Below are positions 37,453 through 47,662 of a stretch of 64,000 nt of DNA, in pieces. The stretch lies in contig NZ_JALEBG010000001.1 in NCBI RefSeq assembly GCF_022758235.1, forward strand, positions 2,728,001 to 2,792,000, read 5' to 3'. The DNA is from Pontibacter liquoris. Its GTDB lineage: Bacteria > Bacteroidota > Bacteroidia > Cytophagales > Hymenobacteraceae. Each line of letters opens with the position of its first letter. The first letter of the stretch is position 1. Both the position numbers and the translations under genes were made by a program. The notes beneath the pieces are model-generated. The model ran no database searches. It was not told the origin of the DNA and worked only from the letters and a program-made list of their open reading frames with translations.

Positions 37453-38478
37453 ATGGCAACGTTTAATGCAGCAGACCATCCGCACCGAAGATATAACCCC
37501 CTGAACGGCGAGTGGGTGCTCGTATCGCCCCACCGGGCCAAGCGCCCCTGGCAGGGCCAGCAGGAAGAACTGAGCCCTGAAATGCGGCCGGCTTACGACC
37601 CTGGCTGCTACCTCTGCCCTACCAACGTGCGGGCAAACGGAGAGCACAACCCGGCTTATACATCCACTTATGTGTTTGACAATGATTTTGGCGCGCTGCA
37701 GGCCACCACGCCTCCGGGTGGGTTCAACAAAGGTGGGCTGCTGGTAGCTGAAAGCGAACGGGGTATTTGCAAGGTGATCTGCTTTTCGCCGCGCCACGAC
37801 CTGACCCTGCCCCAGATGGACGTGGCAGCGATCCGGCACGTGGTAGATGTATGGCAGCAGGAGTATGAGGAACTCGGCAAGCTCGACTTTATCAACCATG
37901 TGCAAATATTTGAGAACAAAGGCGCCATGATGGGCTGCAGCAACCCGCACCCGCATGGGCAGATCTGGGCGCAGAGCACCATTCCGGCAGAGCCGGCCAA
38001 GGAAACGATGCAACAGGCAGCCTATTACAGCCAGCACCAGCGCAGCCTGCTGCAGGATTACCTGGACCAGGAACTTGCCGACACCTCCCGCATCATTTAC
38101 CAGAACGAGCATTTTGTAACGCTGGTGCCTTTCTGGGCCGTATGGCCATTTGAAACGATGATCATCAGCAAGCGGCACCTGCAGCACATCGGCCAGCTAA
38201 CGGATGCGGAGAAAGACGCCTTTGCCGATGCCATCAAGCAGCTGACCACTGCCTACGACAAACTCTTCAACATCTCCTTTCCTTATTCTTCGGGCATTCA
38301 CCAGCAGCCCACCGACGGACAGGAGCACCCGGAATGGCATTTCCACATGCATTTTTACCCGCCGCTGCTGCGTTCGGCCACCGTTAAAAAATTTATGGTA
38401 GGCTACGAGATGCTGGGAGAGCCCCAGCGCGATATTACTGCCGAGACCAGCGCCGAAAAGTTACGCAGCTTGTTTTGA
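37453..38478 (+). CDS. galT: Galactose-1-phosphate uridylyltransferase (UDP-glucose-hexose-1-phosphate uridylyltransferase)
   Basis: 341 residues, full length. The HIT-superfamily active site reads [12 protein letters not shown] with nucleophile H168, and the early CYLCPTN block supplies metal-binding cysteines. [15 protein letters not shown] ending is present as [15 protein letters not shown]. It swaps UMP from UDP-glucose to galactose 1-phosphate, giving UDP-galactose and glucose 1-phosphate in the cytoplasm. It sits between galK and the symporter gene; galE, needed to recycle UDP-galactose, is elsewhere. Confidence 0.97.
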   Translation: MATFNAADHPHRRYNPLNGEWVLVSPHRAKRPWQGQQEELSPEMRPAYDPGCYLCPTNVRANGEHNPAYTSTYVFDNDFGALQATTPPGGFNKGGLLVAESERGICKVICFSPRHDLTLPQMDVAAIRHVVDVWQQEYEELGKLDFINHVQIFENKGAMMGCSNPHPHGQIWAQSTIPAEPAKETMQQAAYYSQHQRSLLQDYLDQELADTSRIIYQNEHFVTLVPFWAVWPFETMIISKRHLQHIGQLTDAEKDAFADAIKQLTTAYDKLFNISFPYSSGIHQQPTDGQEHPEWHFHMHFYPPLLRSATVKKFMVGYEMLGEPQRDITAETSAEKLRSLF

Positions 38479-38538
38479 ATGTAAACTTTCCTATATTTAG
38501 ACCCACTTATACTAAAACATCTACAGTTTCTCCTTTAC

Positions 38539-40170
38539 ATGAGCGCACTTGACTACATTGTATTCCTGGTATACTTTGTGATAGTATCCGGTTACGGCAT
38601 CTACATTTACCGCCGCCACCGGCGGCAGGAATTCGACTCCAAAGACTACTTCCTAGCCGAAGGGTCGCTTACCTGGTGGGCCATCGGTGCCTCTCTCATT
38701 GCCTCCAACATATCGGCAGAACAGTTTATCGGTATGTCCGGTTCTGGTTTTGCCATGGGCCTGGCCATCTCCACCTACGAGTGGATGGCAGCCGTAACGC
38801 TGCTGGTGGTAGCGGTGTTCTTTATCCCGATCTACCTCCGGAACAAGATCTACACCATGCCGCAGTTCCTTTCGCAGCGGTATAACGATACGGTAAGTAC
38901 CATTCTAGCGGTGTTCTGGCTGCTGGTATACGTTTTCGTGAACCTCACCTCGATCCTATACTTAGGAGCGCTGGCGGTGGAAACCGTGTCAGGCATCGAC
39001 TTTACTTACTGCCTCTACGGCCTGGCTATCTTTGCCTTGTTCATTACCCTGGGCGGCATGAAAGTGATCGGTTATACCGACGTGTTCCAGGTATTGGTGC
39101 TAACCCTGGGCGGCCTTGCTACCACCTACCTGGCGCTGGACCTGGTAGCTACGCAGTTTGGCGGCAGCGGTGTTTTATATGGCTTTAATGTGTTACACCA
39201 GGAAGCTGCCTCCCACTTCCACATGATCCTGAACGAAGGGCAGTTGATGATGCCGGACGGCCAGGGAGGCGTACGCGACGCCTATATGGACCTACCCGGC
39301 TTATCGGTTCTGATCGGTGGTATGTGGATCGTGAACCTGAGCTACTGGGGTGCTAACCAGTACATCGTGCAGCGTGCGCTGGGTGCCAACCTGCCCACAG
39401 CCCGGAGCGGCCTGTTGTTTGCCGCATTCCTGAAACTGCTTATGCCGGTAATTGTAGTACTGCCTGGTATAGCGGCCTATGTGTTGTTTAAAGAAGGCAT
39501 GTTTCAGCAGGAAATGGTAGATGCTGCCAGCCACGTAAAACCGGACCATGCTTACCCTGCCCTGCTCGATCTGTTGCCAACCGGCCTGAAAGGATTATCT
39601 TTTGCAGCCCTGACAGCAGCCATTGTTGCTTCTTTGGCAGGCAAGGCCAACAGTATCTCGACGATCTTTGTGCTGGATATCTATAAGAAATTCCTTAACC
39701 CGAGAGCTACCGAAAAGAATCTGGTAAATACAGGTAAGATCGTGATCGTGATTGCCTTGATTATTGGCATTCTGGTGGCGCCTGCGCTGCGCAACCTCGA
39801 CCAGGGCTTCCAGTACATCCAGGAGTATACGGGCTTTATCTCACCGGGCGTACTGGCCATCTTCCTGCTGGGTTTCTTCTGGAAGCGTACTACTTCGCTG
39901 GCCGCTATCGTTGCTTCGCTGCTGACGATTCCGCTCTCCACGTTCCTGAAGTTCCAGTTTCCTGAAATTCCGTTCCTCGACCGGATGGGCATTGTGTTCG
40001 TGGTACTGATTGTGCTGATGGTTATTCTGACCCTGCTCGATCCGAAAAGCAAGTATAACCCCAAAGGACTTGATATCGATTCGTCCATGTTCAAGCCTAC
40101 CCTTTCGTTTGTGATCGGCTCGCTCATTATTATCGGTATTATCTCGGCCCTTTATACCGTTTACTGGTAG
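38539..40170 (+). CDS. Sodium/solute symporter (SSS family), probable sodium:galactose/glucose transporter
   Basis: 543 residues with about fourteen membrane helices from residue 3 to the C-terminus. EGSLTWWAIGASLIASNISAEQFIGMSGSGFA near the N-terminus and AALTAAIVASLAGKANSISTIF in the middle are the SGLT-type signature regions holding the sodium site. It couples sodium entry to sugar uptake across the inner membrane. Location 60 bases after galT suggests galactose or a related hexose as substrate; glucose or another hexose is also possible. Confidence 0.9.
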   Translation: MSALDYIVFLVYFVIVSGYGIYIYRRHRRQEFDSKDYFLAEGSLTWWAIGASLIASNISAEQFIGMSGSGFAMGLAISTYEWMAAVTLLVVAVFFIPIYLRNKIYTMPQFLSQRYNDTVSTILAVFWLLVYVFVNLTSILYLGALAVETVSGIDFTYCLYGLAIFALFITLGGMKVIGYTDVFQVLVLTLGGLATTYLALDLVATQFGGSGVLYGFNVLHQEAASHFHMILNEGQLMMPDGQGGVRDAYMDLPGLSVLIGGMWIVNLSYWGANQYIVQRALGANLPTARSGLLFAAFLKLLMPVIVVLPGIAAYVLFKEGMFQQEMVDAASHVKPDHAYPALLDLLPTGLKGLSFAALTAAIVASLAGKANSISTIFVLDIYKKFLNPRATEKNLVNTGKIVIVIALIIGILVAPALRNLDQGFQYIQEYTGFISPGVLAIFLLGFFWKRTTSLAAIVASLLTIPLSTFLKFQFPEIPFLDRMGIVFVVLIVLMVILTLLDPKSKYNPKGLDIDSSMFKPTLSFVIGSLIIIGIISALYTVYW

Positions 40171-40204
40171 CAAGTATAAATCCCTCCCTGCGCAAGCAGC
40201 ATAT

Positions 40205-40244
40205 ACCCGTGGCAGAGCTTTTTAGAAAAGGCCCTGCCACGGGT
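40205..40244 (+). terminator. Hairpin after the symporter gene
   Basis: ACCCGTGGCAG pairs with CTGCCACGGGT around an A/T-rich loop, 35 bases past the stop; a short T run (GTTTA) follows. Marks the probable end of the galactose operon. Confidence 0.65.
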
Positions 40245-40321
40245 GTTTAGGGGCAGCTGTCAAAAATCATTTTTATGGTAACAAAGCCCTTGGTAACTTG
40301 CTGCTCCTATTATCCTGGTTT

Positions 40322-41923
40322 ATGAAAGTACTTTCTTTTTTGCTGCTGCTCCTTTTTTGCGCCGGCGGTGCTTTTGCCAGGGCTGATAAAGACAGTCTGC
40401 TCACCCAGCTCAGTTATACCATCGCGCAAAAGGAGGTTTATAACAGCACCAAAGAAGACCGGATAGCCCGCTTAAAGCAACAGCTCGGAAACGAGGCGTT
40501 ATCCCTGCAGGAGCAGTTCGGGCTCATTGATACGTTATATACCGAGTACAGGTCTTTTAAGTATGATTCGGCATTTACCTATGCGCAAAAACTGCAGCGC
40601 ACGGCCGCTAAACTCAACGACACCAACCGGAGCACCTACGCTAAAATTCAGGTAAGCTTTATTCTGCTCTCGTCCGGCATGTTTAAAGAAACCCTGGACT
40701 CGCTGCGAACGGTTAGTTTGACCAACCAGCCCGACAGCATCCGGGTAGCCTACTATGCCCTGAAGGCACGCGCCTACTACGATCTGGCCAACTATAACAT
40801 GGACAACTATTATGCCCGCCGTTATATAGCCAGCGGTAACCGCTACCTGGATTCGGCCATGGCCCTGACCAGCCCCAACACCCTGACTTATCACTCGCTG
40901 AGCGGGCTGCGCAACCTCAAGTCTGGAAAGTATGAGAAAGCAGCCGATGATTTCCGGCAGATCCTGCAGGCCCACCACCCCAGCTTACACCAGTATGCCA
41001 TAGCCGCCGCCTCGCTCGGCACTGTTTACAAAGAAACCGGCGATACGGAAAAGGCCATTTACTGGATGGCCAGGGCTGCCATTGCCGACATAAAATCCAG
41101 CACCAGCGAGGCAGTGGCTCTCATGAACCTGGCAGAACTGCTTTACGAGAAGGGCGATGAGAACAGGGCCTATACTTATATAAAACAAGCGCTGGAAGAC
41201 GCCACTTTCTATGGCGCCAGGCAACGCAAGATCCAGGTAGCCGCTATCCTGCCCATCATTGAGGGCGAACGGCTAACGACGGTGGAGAGCCAGCGACAGC
41301 GCCTATTCTTTTATGCCCTGGCGGTTACGGTGCTATCGGGACTGGTGATCCTTTTTGCTGTCATCATTTTCAGGCAGGTGCGCCGGCTCAAACAGGCAGA
41401 AAAGAAAATTTCGGAAGCCAACGAAGACCTGCAGCACATGAATGCTAACCTGGTGGAAGCAAACAAGATCAAGGAAGAATACCTGGGCTACTCCTTTAAC
41501 AGCTACGCCGATTATATCAGCAAATTGGAGAAGTTCAAGCTCTCGATCGACAAGAAGTTAACGGCCCGAAAGTATGACGAGATCCAGCAAGTGCTCAAGT
41601 CGGTAAACCTGAAGAAAGAAAGAGGATTGCTTTACCAAAGCTTTGACAAGGTTTTTCTCAAGCTGTTCCCAAACTTTGTCCCGGCCTTTAATGCTTATTT
41701 TAATGAGGAAGACAAGATCGTGCCGGCCGATCATGAGTCGCTGACGATCGAGCTGCGGATCTTTGCACTCATCCGGATGGGCATCCACGATCACGAGCAG
41801 ATCGCCCAGATCCTGGAATACTCGGTAAATACGATCTATACGTATAAGACCAGGGTCAAAAACAGGTCCTTGCTACCAAACGAGGAGTTTGAAAAAAAGA
41901 TCATGGAAATAAAAGCCTTCTAG
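40322..41923 (+). CDS. SusR-like transcriptional regulator (TPR sensor, DUF6377, HTH)
   Basis: 533 residues from the ATG giving MKVLSFLLLLLFCAGGAF, a good signal peptide; the frame is open eight codons further. Residues 20-330 are helical, TPR-like repeats facing the periplasm; one membrane helix (about 333-355, RLFFYALAVTVLSGLVILFAV); then a coiled coil (QAEKKISEANEDLQHMNANL) and the DUF6377-type cytoplasmic region ending in a LuxR-like helix-turn-helix (about 485-525; ALIRMGIHDHEQIAQILEYSVN, cut here to its key part). This matches the SusR layout of Bacteroides starch regulators, which bind maltose and activate sus genes. It is just upstream of susC and same-strand, so it probably switches this locus on. 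Confidence 0.8.
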   Translation: MKVLSFLLLLLFCAGGAFARADKDSLLTQLSYTIAQKEVYNSTKEDRIARLKQQLGNEALSLQEQFGLIDTLYTEYRSFKYDSAFTYAQKLQRTAAKLNDTNRSTYAKIQVSFILLSSGMFKETLDSLRTVSLTNQPDSIRVAYYALKARAYYDLANYNMDNYYARRYIASGNRYLDSAMALTSPNTLTYHSLSGLRNLKSGKYEKAADDFRQILQAHHPSLHQYAIAAASLGTVYKETGDTEKAIYWMARAAIADIKSSTSEAVALMNLAELLYEKGDENRAYTYIKQALEDATFYGARQRKIQVAAILPIIEGERLTTVESQRQRLFFYALAVTVLSGLVILFAVIIFRQVRRLKQAEKKISEANEDLQHMNANLVEANKIKEEYLGYSFNSYADYISKLEKFKLSIDKKLTARKYDEIQQVLKSVNLKKERGLLYQSFDKVFLKLFPNFVPAFNAYFNEEDKIVPADHESLTIELRIFALIRMGIHDHEQIAQILEYSVNTIYTYKTRVKNRSLLPNEEFEKKIMEIKAF

Positions 41924-42301
41924 GCTTCCCGCATCCGCCTGCAGGGCAGCCGTTATTTAGGGCGTGCTATACTTCCTGAAGCCGATGAACTAACCAGCGG
42001 CCACCTTCCTGTCCGACCGCTATTATACCTTCCCGCTATCCTTTCTGCAGCGCTTGCCCTTTAACAGCAGCCTGCTAAAGACTGGCTATTCCGGCTTGCC
42101 CGTCCACTGCTGATTACTTATTTAGAAAGCACTTTTTTCCACTTACATACTACCAAAAAAGGCACTTCGGGCTGTTGAGCGGGCCCTTTTGGCCTATATC
42201 TCAGTTATATTTATTCAGGCTTCCCCGAAGGCTAAATTATTAGTAGGTAAGCGGTTACTCACCAGTAGGGCGTATTATTTTCTATACTATTTATGTATTC
42301 A
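41924..42301. other. Intergenic region between susR-like gene and susC promoter
   Basis: About 380 bases. TATACTT near 41969. A C/G hairpin-like stretch around 42150-42190 (AAAAAAGGCACTTCGGGC ... GCGGGCCCTTTTGGCC) may terminate the regulator transcript. No ORF. Confidence 0.4.
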
Positions 42302-42331
42302 TTGTTAGGGATTGATTATGCGGTATTTTTG
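42302..42331 (+). promoter_or_regulatory. Promoter of the sus-like operon
   Basis: TTG at 42302-42304, exactly 19 bases, then TATTTTTG at 42324-42331: a perfect fit to the Bacteroidota consensus TTG-N19-TAnnTTTG. Transcription should start near 42338. No other good box lies closer to susC. Confidence 0.72.
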
Positions 42332-42337
42332 TATGGT

Positions 42338-42930
42338 AAACCCCTGAAAAAAGCTTCATCGAAGTTTAACCTTGAATCCCTTGACCATCTTGGCCGCGCC
42401 TCTGATAAATACCGATCTGCTGGAGACTTTAGCAGGTGCCGGATCGGTACCGCAGCCGGCCGAAAAGCGCCTCCTGCCAGCACTTGCCTACCCTGCGGAA
42501 GCGATCACTCACGGAAGTGACGGGACAGAAGAAGAGGCATTGCTCCGAAAGCATATTAACAAAAGCTGTACGAAATCTTTTATCCGGCCACTCGTAACTA
42601 CGTATACTGAGCAACACAGGGTAAAGGCAGCCACTGTAGGTGCCTCATCTCTTTTCCTGAAGCGGGATGCGCAAGCTACGGCAGGAGCTCCTTTTATTTT
42701 TAACGACTTACAAGTGGCAGCGCTGCGCATGAAAGGAAAGCAGCACCAAAACAGCACTGCAGCCATCCTGCGCGACTGGCTTTTCCGGGAAAGGGCTGAC
42801 TGCACCGCTCACTCCGAAAACATTCAAATAAAACCATATGTTACCCTAGTACTATCTCAGTGCCCCGAGCTTCTTAAATCGGAGGATTCATGTTTAAACG
42901 CAACCACATTAACCCACAAACCAATTTCAT
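42338..42930 (+). other. Long 5' leader of susC
   Basis: About 590 bases from the predicted start site to the susC ATG. A 198-codon open frame crosses it and runs 38 bases into susC in another frame, but its composition shows no recognisable domain and I do not call it a gene. Possible hairpins near 42345-42370 and 42770-42800. May carry post-transcriptional control. Confidence 0.4.
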
Positions 42931-45900
42931 ATGCAAAAAAAGTACACCAAGGGGCTAAGTTCTTTTAGCTTAACAGTAAGCTTGTGCTGCCTTTATATGA
43001 CAGGCAATGCCCAATCTTACACCCCTTCTACCAACATGCTTGCCAGCAATTTCAAGCCGGCAGCATACCACCAGCCCTTTGCAGGAAGCCAGCAAACCGA
43101 TGTAACTGTGCAGGGGAAAGTGACGGACGAGAACGGCGCTGCGTTACCCGGCGTAACGGTGGTACTGAAAGGTTCGACCCGCGGAACGGCCACCGACGTG
43201 AACGGTACCTATACACTTGCCGTACCGGCCACAGGCGCAACCCTCGTTTTCTCCTACATCGGCTATTCGACCAAGGAAGTAGCCGTTGGAAATCAGACTA
43301 GCCTGAATGTGGCGCTTGGTCAGGACACCAAGGCCCTGCAGGAAGTAGTTGTAGTGGGTTACGGCACGCAAAAGAAAAGCGACCTTACAGGCTCTGTGAC
43401 TTCAGTTTCAGAGGAAGAGTTTCAAAAGGGAAACATCGTTACACCAGAGCAGTTGGTGGCCGGTAAAGTTGCAGGCGTGCAGATTACGTCAAACAGTGGT
43501 GCGCCAGGTGCAGGCAGCCAGATCAGAATTCGCGGCGGCTCATCCCTGAATGCCAGTAACGACCCACTGGTGGTGATAGATGGTGTTCCTGTAGATAATA
43601 ACGCTATTTCAGGTTCATCCAACCCCTTGTCGCTTATCAACCCGAATGATATAGAGTCATTTAACATCCTAAAAGATGCCTCAGCCACTGCTATTTATGG
43701 CTCAAGAGCCTCTAACGGTGTGATTATCATTACTACAAAAAAAGGCAAAGCCGGAGATAAGCTAAGGGTTAACTTCAGCACGCTTGCTTCTATGTCTCAG
43801 GTACCCAACAAAGTTGATGTACTAACCGGTGACGAGTTTCGTAATGTGGTGAATCAATACGCTTCGCCTGAAAACAAACTGCTCTTAGGCAATGCCAATA
43901 CCGACTGGCAGGATCTAATTTACCGCAAAGCCTACAGCACCGACAACAACCTGAGTGTAAGTGGCTCTATTAAATCCGTCCCGTATCGTGTATCGGTAGG
44001 CTACCTCGATCAGAACGGGGTGCTGCTTACCTCCAACATGAAACGAAGCACAGGAACGCTGAGCTTAAATCCGAGCCTGCTGGATGATCACCTGAAGGTT
44101 AATCTGAATGTAAAAGGCATGCTTTCCAAGCATCAGTTTGCCGATGAAGGAGCCATTGGTTCAGCTGTAACCTTTGACCCCACGCAGCCGGTTTATTCCG
44201 ACAATGCTTTTGGCGGCTATTTTGAGTGGGTAGGTGCAGACGGCAACATCAATACGCTTGCCCCGCGAAACCCACTGAGCATGCTGAAGCAACGTGACGA
44301 CCACAGCGACGTAAAGCGAAGCATTGGTAACATTCAGTTTGACTACAAGCTGCACTTTTTACCAGACCTGCACGCTAACCTGAACTTAGGCTATGATATA
44401 TCGAAGGGCGAAGGTTCCACCACGCTTCCTACCACGTTAGCCTCTGTTTACACACAAGGCGGCAGCTTCCACCAGTATGAGCAAAAGAAGAGTAACCAAT
44501 TGCTGGATTTCTACCTCAATTATGTAAAGGATTTATCAGGCATTAAAAGCCACATAGATGCAACGGCCGGCTACTCTTACCAGAAGTTCAACACGCAGGT
44601 GCCTCCCTTTGCCACTTTAAACCTTGCCGGCGATACCATAACACAGGCGCCTAGACCTGATGAGTTCACCAACGTGCTTCTCTCGTTCTTCGGAAGAATA
44701 AATTACAACTTCAATGAACGTTACCTGCTTACGGCAACCGTGCGCAGAGATGGATCTTCCAGATTTAGCCCGGATAACCGCTGGGGCACTTTCCCGGCAC
44801 TGGCACTTGCATGGCGCATCTCGGAAGAACCCTTTATGAGAAACATCGCTTCGCTTTCCGATCTGAAGTTAAGAGTTGGCTATGGCCTAACAGGTCAGCA
44901 GGACATTGGCTCCTATTACCCGTACCTGCCCCGCTACGCGTACAGCAACAACGAAGCCAGCTACCAGTTTGGAAACCAGTATTATTATACGCTTCGCCCA
45001 GCCGGTTACGACAAGAACATCAAGTGGGAAGAGACCGCTACGTATAATGCCGGCCTGGACTTTGGTTTCCTGAATAACAAGATCTCGGGTAGTGTTGAAT
45101 ACTATTTCAAAAAGACCAAAGACTTGCTGGCTATCATCCAGGTACCTGCCGGTTCTAACCTCACCAACAGGCTTTACACAAATGTGGGCAACATGGAAAA
45201 CAGAGGTGTGGAAGCCGTGCTTAATTACAGTGCCATCAGCACTGATAAAGTGCAGTGGGATCTGAGCGTAAATGGTACCTATAACCAGAACAAGATCACA
45301 AACCTGAGCAAAACAGGTGATACCACTTCTATTGGCATCCCAACAGGCGGCATTGGCGGCGGCGTAGGTAACAATATTCAGATATATACTGTGGACTACC
45401 CCAGAAACTCCTTCTATGTGTATAAGCAGGTTTATGACCAAAGCGGAAATCCTATCGAGCGCCTGTATAGCGACCTTAACGGTGACGGCATCATAAACGA
45501 TCAGGATTTTTACCGTTATAAAAGCGCGGATCCGAAAGTATACCTTGGCTTTAGCTCGCAGTTAACCTATGACAGGTGGAACTTTGGATTCGTATTCCGC
45601 GGCTCCATCGGCAACTATGTTTACAACAACGTAAATGCGGCAAATGCCTATTATAACAATGTAGACTGGACCGGTTACCTGCTGACATTGCCGACAAACG
45701 TACTGGAAACCAACTTTGTAAGCGAGAAACCTGAGCGTCTGTTTTCCGATTACTATGTTGAGAATGCGTCATTCCTGCGCCTGGACAACATTAATCTCGG
45801 CTACAACTTCGGCAGCGTCCTGAATGATAAAATAAACCTCCGTTTAACCGCCAGTGGCCAGAACATCTTTGTGATTACCAATTACTCCGGCTTAGACCCC

Positions 45901-45981
45901 GAAGTAGCCAGCGGTATCGACAATAACTTCTACCCACGGCCACGTGTTTTCTCACTGGGATTAAATGTTGATTTTAAATAG
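42931..45981 (+). CDS. susC: SusC/RagA-family TonB-linked outer membrane transporter
   Basis: 1016 residues, a usual length. Signal peptide about 1-25. Carboxypeptidase-regulatory-like domain (about 50-130; VQGKVTDENGAALPGVTVVL), TonB-box-like stretch ahead of the plug (LQEVVVVGYGTQKKSDLTGS), plug with the SusC hallmarks IRIRGGSSLNASNDPLVVID and ILKDASATAIYGSRASNGVI, and a 22-strand barrel. No STN domain, so it is not of the ECF-sigma signalling type. With the SusD lipoprotein downstream it forms the outer-membrane import pair for oligosaccharides. The neighbouring GH13, GH31 and SusE proteins point to maltodextrin or another alpha-glucan. Confidence 0.95.
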   Translation: MQKKYTKGLSSFSLTVSLCCLYMTGNAQSYTPSTNMLASNFKPAAYHQPFAGSQQTDVTVQGKVTDENGAALPGVTVVLKGSTRGTATDVNGTYTLAVPATGATLVFSYIGYSTKEVAVGNQTSLNVALGQDTKALQEVVVVGYGTQKKSDLTGSVTSVSEEEFQKGNIVTPEQLVAGKVAGVQITSNSGAPGAGSQIRIRGGSSLNASNDPLVVIDGVPVDNNAISGSSNPLSLINPNDIESFNILKDASATAIYGSRASNGVIIITTKKGKAGDKLRVNFSTLASMSQVPNKVDVLTGDEFRNVVNQYASPENKLLLGNANTDWQDLIYRKAYSTDNNLSVSGSIKSVPYRVSVGYLDQNGVLLTSNMKRSTGTLSLNPSLLDDHLKVNLNVKGMLSKHQFADEGAIGSAVTFDPTQPVYSDNAFGGYFEWVGADGNINTLAPRNPLSMLKQRDDHSDVKRSIGNIQFDYKLHFLPDLHANLNLGYDISKGEGSTTLPTTLASVYTQGGSFHQYEQKKSNQLLDFYLNYVKDLSGIKSHIDATAGYSYQKFNTQVPPFATLNLAGDTITQAPRPDEFTNVLLSFFGRINYNFNERYLLTATVRRDGSSRFSPDNRWGTFPALALAWRISEEPFMRNIASLSDLKLRVGYGLTGQQDIGSYYPYLPRYAYSNNEASYQFGNQYYYTLRPAGYDKNIKWEETATYNAGLDFGFLNNKISGSVEYYFKKTKDLLAIIQVPAGSNLTNRLYTNVGNMENRGVEAVLNYSAISTDKVQWDLSVNGTYNQNKITNLSKTGDTTSIGIPTGGIGGGVGNNIQIYTVDYPRNSFYVYKQVYDQSGNPIERLYSDLNGDGIINDQDFYRYKSADPKVYLGFSSQLTYDRWNFGFVFRGSIGNYVYNNVNAANAYYNNVDWTGYLLTLPTNVLETNFVSEKPERLFSDYYVENASFLRLDNINLGYNFGSVLNDKINLRLTASGQNIFVITNYSGLDPEVASGIDNNFYPRPRVFSLGLNVDFK

Positions 45982-45998
45982 TTGAAAGAAGAGCAAAA

Positions 45999-47597
45999 AT
46001 GAAAACCATATATTTTAAAAGGATTCTATTTTCAGGAGTAATTGCGCTAACGATGGCCTCCTCCTGTACCGACGATTTAGATCAGACCCCGCCATACGAG
46101 GTAACCTCGGCCACGGTGTACAAGGATTTCAGCAACTACAAGAACGTGCTTGCTAAGCTGTATGCCGGCTATGCGGTAACAGGCCAGCAGGGCCCTGCCG
46201 GCAATGCTGATATCTCTGGCGGCGACGAAGGTTTCTCCAGCTACCTGCGCCAGTACTGGCAATTACAGGAGCTCCCAACCGATGAAGCCGTTATTGGCTG
46301 GGGCGACGCCGGACTCCCGGATCTGCACAACATGAGCTGGACCTCGAACAACCAGTTTGTTACAGCCCTGTTTAGCCGTATTTATTACCAGATATCACTT
46401 ACAAACGAGTTTATTCGCGAAACCACCGATGCCAAGCTTTCCGAGCGCGGCATTAGCGGCGCGAACCTGGAAATAGCGAAGCAGTATCGCGCGGAAGCTC
46501 GTTTTCTAAGAGCGCTCAGCTACTGGCACGCCCTGGATATGTTTGGTGGCAACATACCTTTTGTAACAGAAGAAAATGCGCCCGGCGCTTTTTTCCCGAA
46601 GCCAACAAACAGAACAGACCTGTTCAACTATATTGAGTCTGAGTTGCTCGATATTCAAGACGACTTGGTAGCAGCCAGACAAAACGAGTATGGCCGCGCA
46701 GACCAAGCTGCAGCCTGGACCCTCCTGGCCAAGCTATATCTGAATGCTGAGGTGTATACCGGCCAGAAGCGTTACACAGACGTGGTTACATACGCAAACA
46801 AGGTGATAAATGCAGGCTATAACCTGGAGCCGGAATACAGCCACTTGTTCCTGACGGACAATAACACCTCCAATGAGATCATCTTCCCGATCGTATTCGA
46901 TGGTTTGAGAACACAGACCTATGGCGGAATGACTTTCCTGACACACGCGCCCGTAGGCGGTAGTATGAAGCCGGCTGATTTTGGCATAGAAGGCGGCTGG
47001 GCAGGCCTTCGCACTACAAAAGCTATTGTTAATTTATTCCCGGATGTTACGGGTGATACAGACGAAAGAGCTTTGTTCTATACCAATGGCCAGGACCTTG
47101 AAATTGATGAGATCGGTCCTTTTACCGAAGGCTATCCCATCACTAAATACAAAAACATCAGCTCAACAGGCCAGCCAGGCTCAAGCCCAACAAAAGCCTT
47201 CCCAGACACTGACTTCCCAATGTTTCGCTTAGCAGATGTGTATCTGATGTATGCCGAAGCTGTTTTGAGAGGCGGAAGTGGCGGCGATATAGCTACTGCC
47301 GTAACGTACATCAACGACCTGCGTGAAAGAGCTTACGATGGCCCATCCGGCGATATAGCGGCGAATGCGCTGACACTCGACTTTATCCTGAACGAGAGAG
47401 CGCGGGAACTGAACTGGGAAGCGCAGCGCAGAACCGACCTGATCCGCTTTGGAAAATTTACAGGAAATGAATACCTGTGGCCATGGAAAGGCGGTACGAA
47501 GGAAGGCACAGCAGTTGAGAGTTTCCGCTCCATTTATCCCATCCCTTCGGTAGATCTGGTGGCCAACCCTAACTTAACACAAAATCAGGGTTATTAA
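45999..47597 (+). CDS. susD: SusD/RagB-family nutrient-binding outer membrane lipoprotein
   Basis: 532 residues. Lipobox ending MASSC (C23) followed by TDDLD, an acidic stretch of the kind that directs lipoproteins to the cell surface. The N-terminal SusD-like domain (about 30-240) includes EFIRETTDAKLSERG and AEARFLRALSYWHALDMFGG, a signature of the family; the C-terminal RagB/SusD domain includes DVYLMYAEAVLRGG and NERARELNWEAQRRTDLIRF. It acts as the lid on SusC and captures glycan. Begins 17 bases after susC, so same operon. Confidence 0.95.
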   Translation: MKTIYFKRILFSGVIALTMASSCTDDLDQTPPYEVTSATVYKDFSNYKNVLAKLYAGYAVTGQQGPAGNADISGGDEGFSSYLRQYWQLQELPTDEAVIGWGDAGLPDLHNMSWTSNNQFVTALFSRIYYQISLTNEFIRETTDAKLSERGISGANLEIAKQYRAEARFLRALSYWHALDMFGGNIPFVTEENAPGAFFPKPTNRTDLFNYIESELLDIQDDLVAARQNEYGRADQAAAWTLLAKLYLNAEVYTGQKRYTDVVTYANKVINAGYNLEPEYSHLFLTDNNTSNEIIFPIVFDGLRTQTYGGMTFLTHAPVGGSMKPADFGIEGGWAGLRTTKAIVNLFPDVTGDTDERALFYTNGQDLEIDEIGPFTEGYPITKYKNISSTGQPGSSPTKAFPDTDFPMFRLADVYLMYAEAVLRGGSGGDIATAVTYINDLRERAYDGPSGDIAANALTLDFILNERARELNWEAQRRTDLIRFGKFTGNEYLWPWKGGTKEGTAVESFRSIYPIPSVDLVANPNLTQNQGY

Positions 47598-47662
47598 TCT
47601 GAAGCGATTAATGGGAAAGGCAAAAGCCTTTCCCATACTTCACCATTTTTTAAAGAGATTTT

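Noticed and set aside
42372..42968. 198-codon open frame overlapping the start of susC
   Set aside because: No recognisable motif, overlap with a certain gene start, and a location inside the predicted leader; kept only as a remark.
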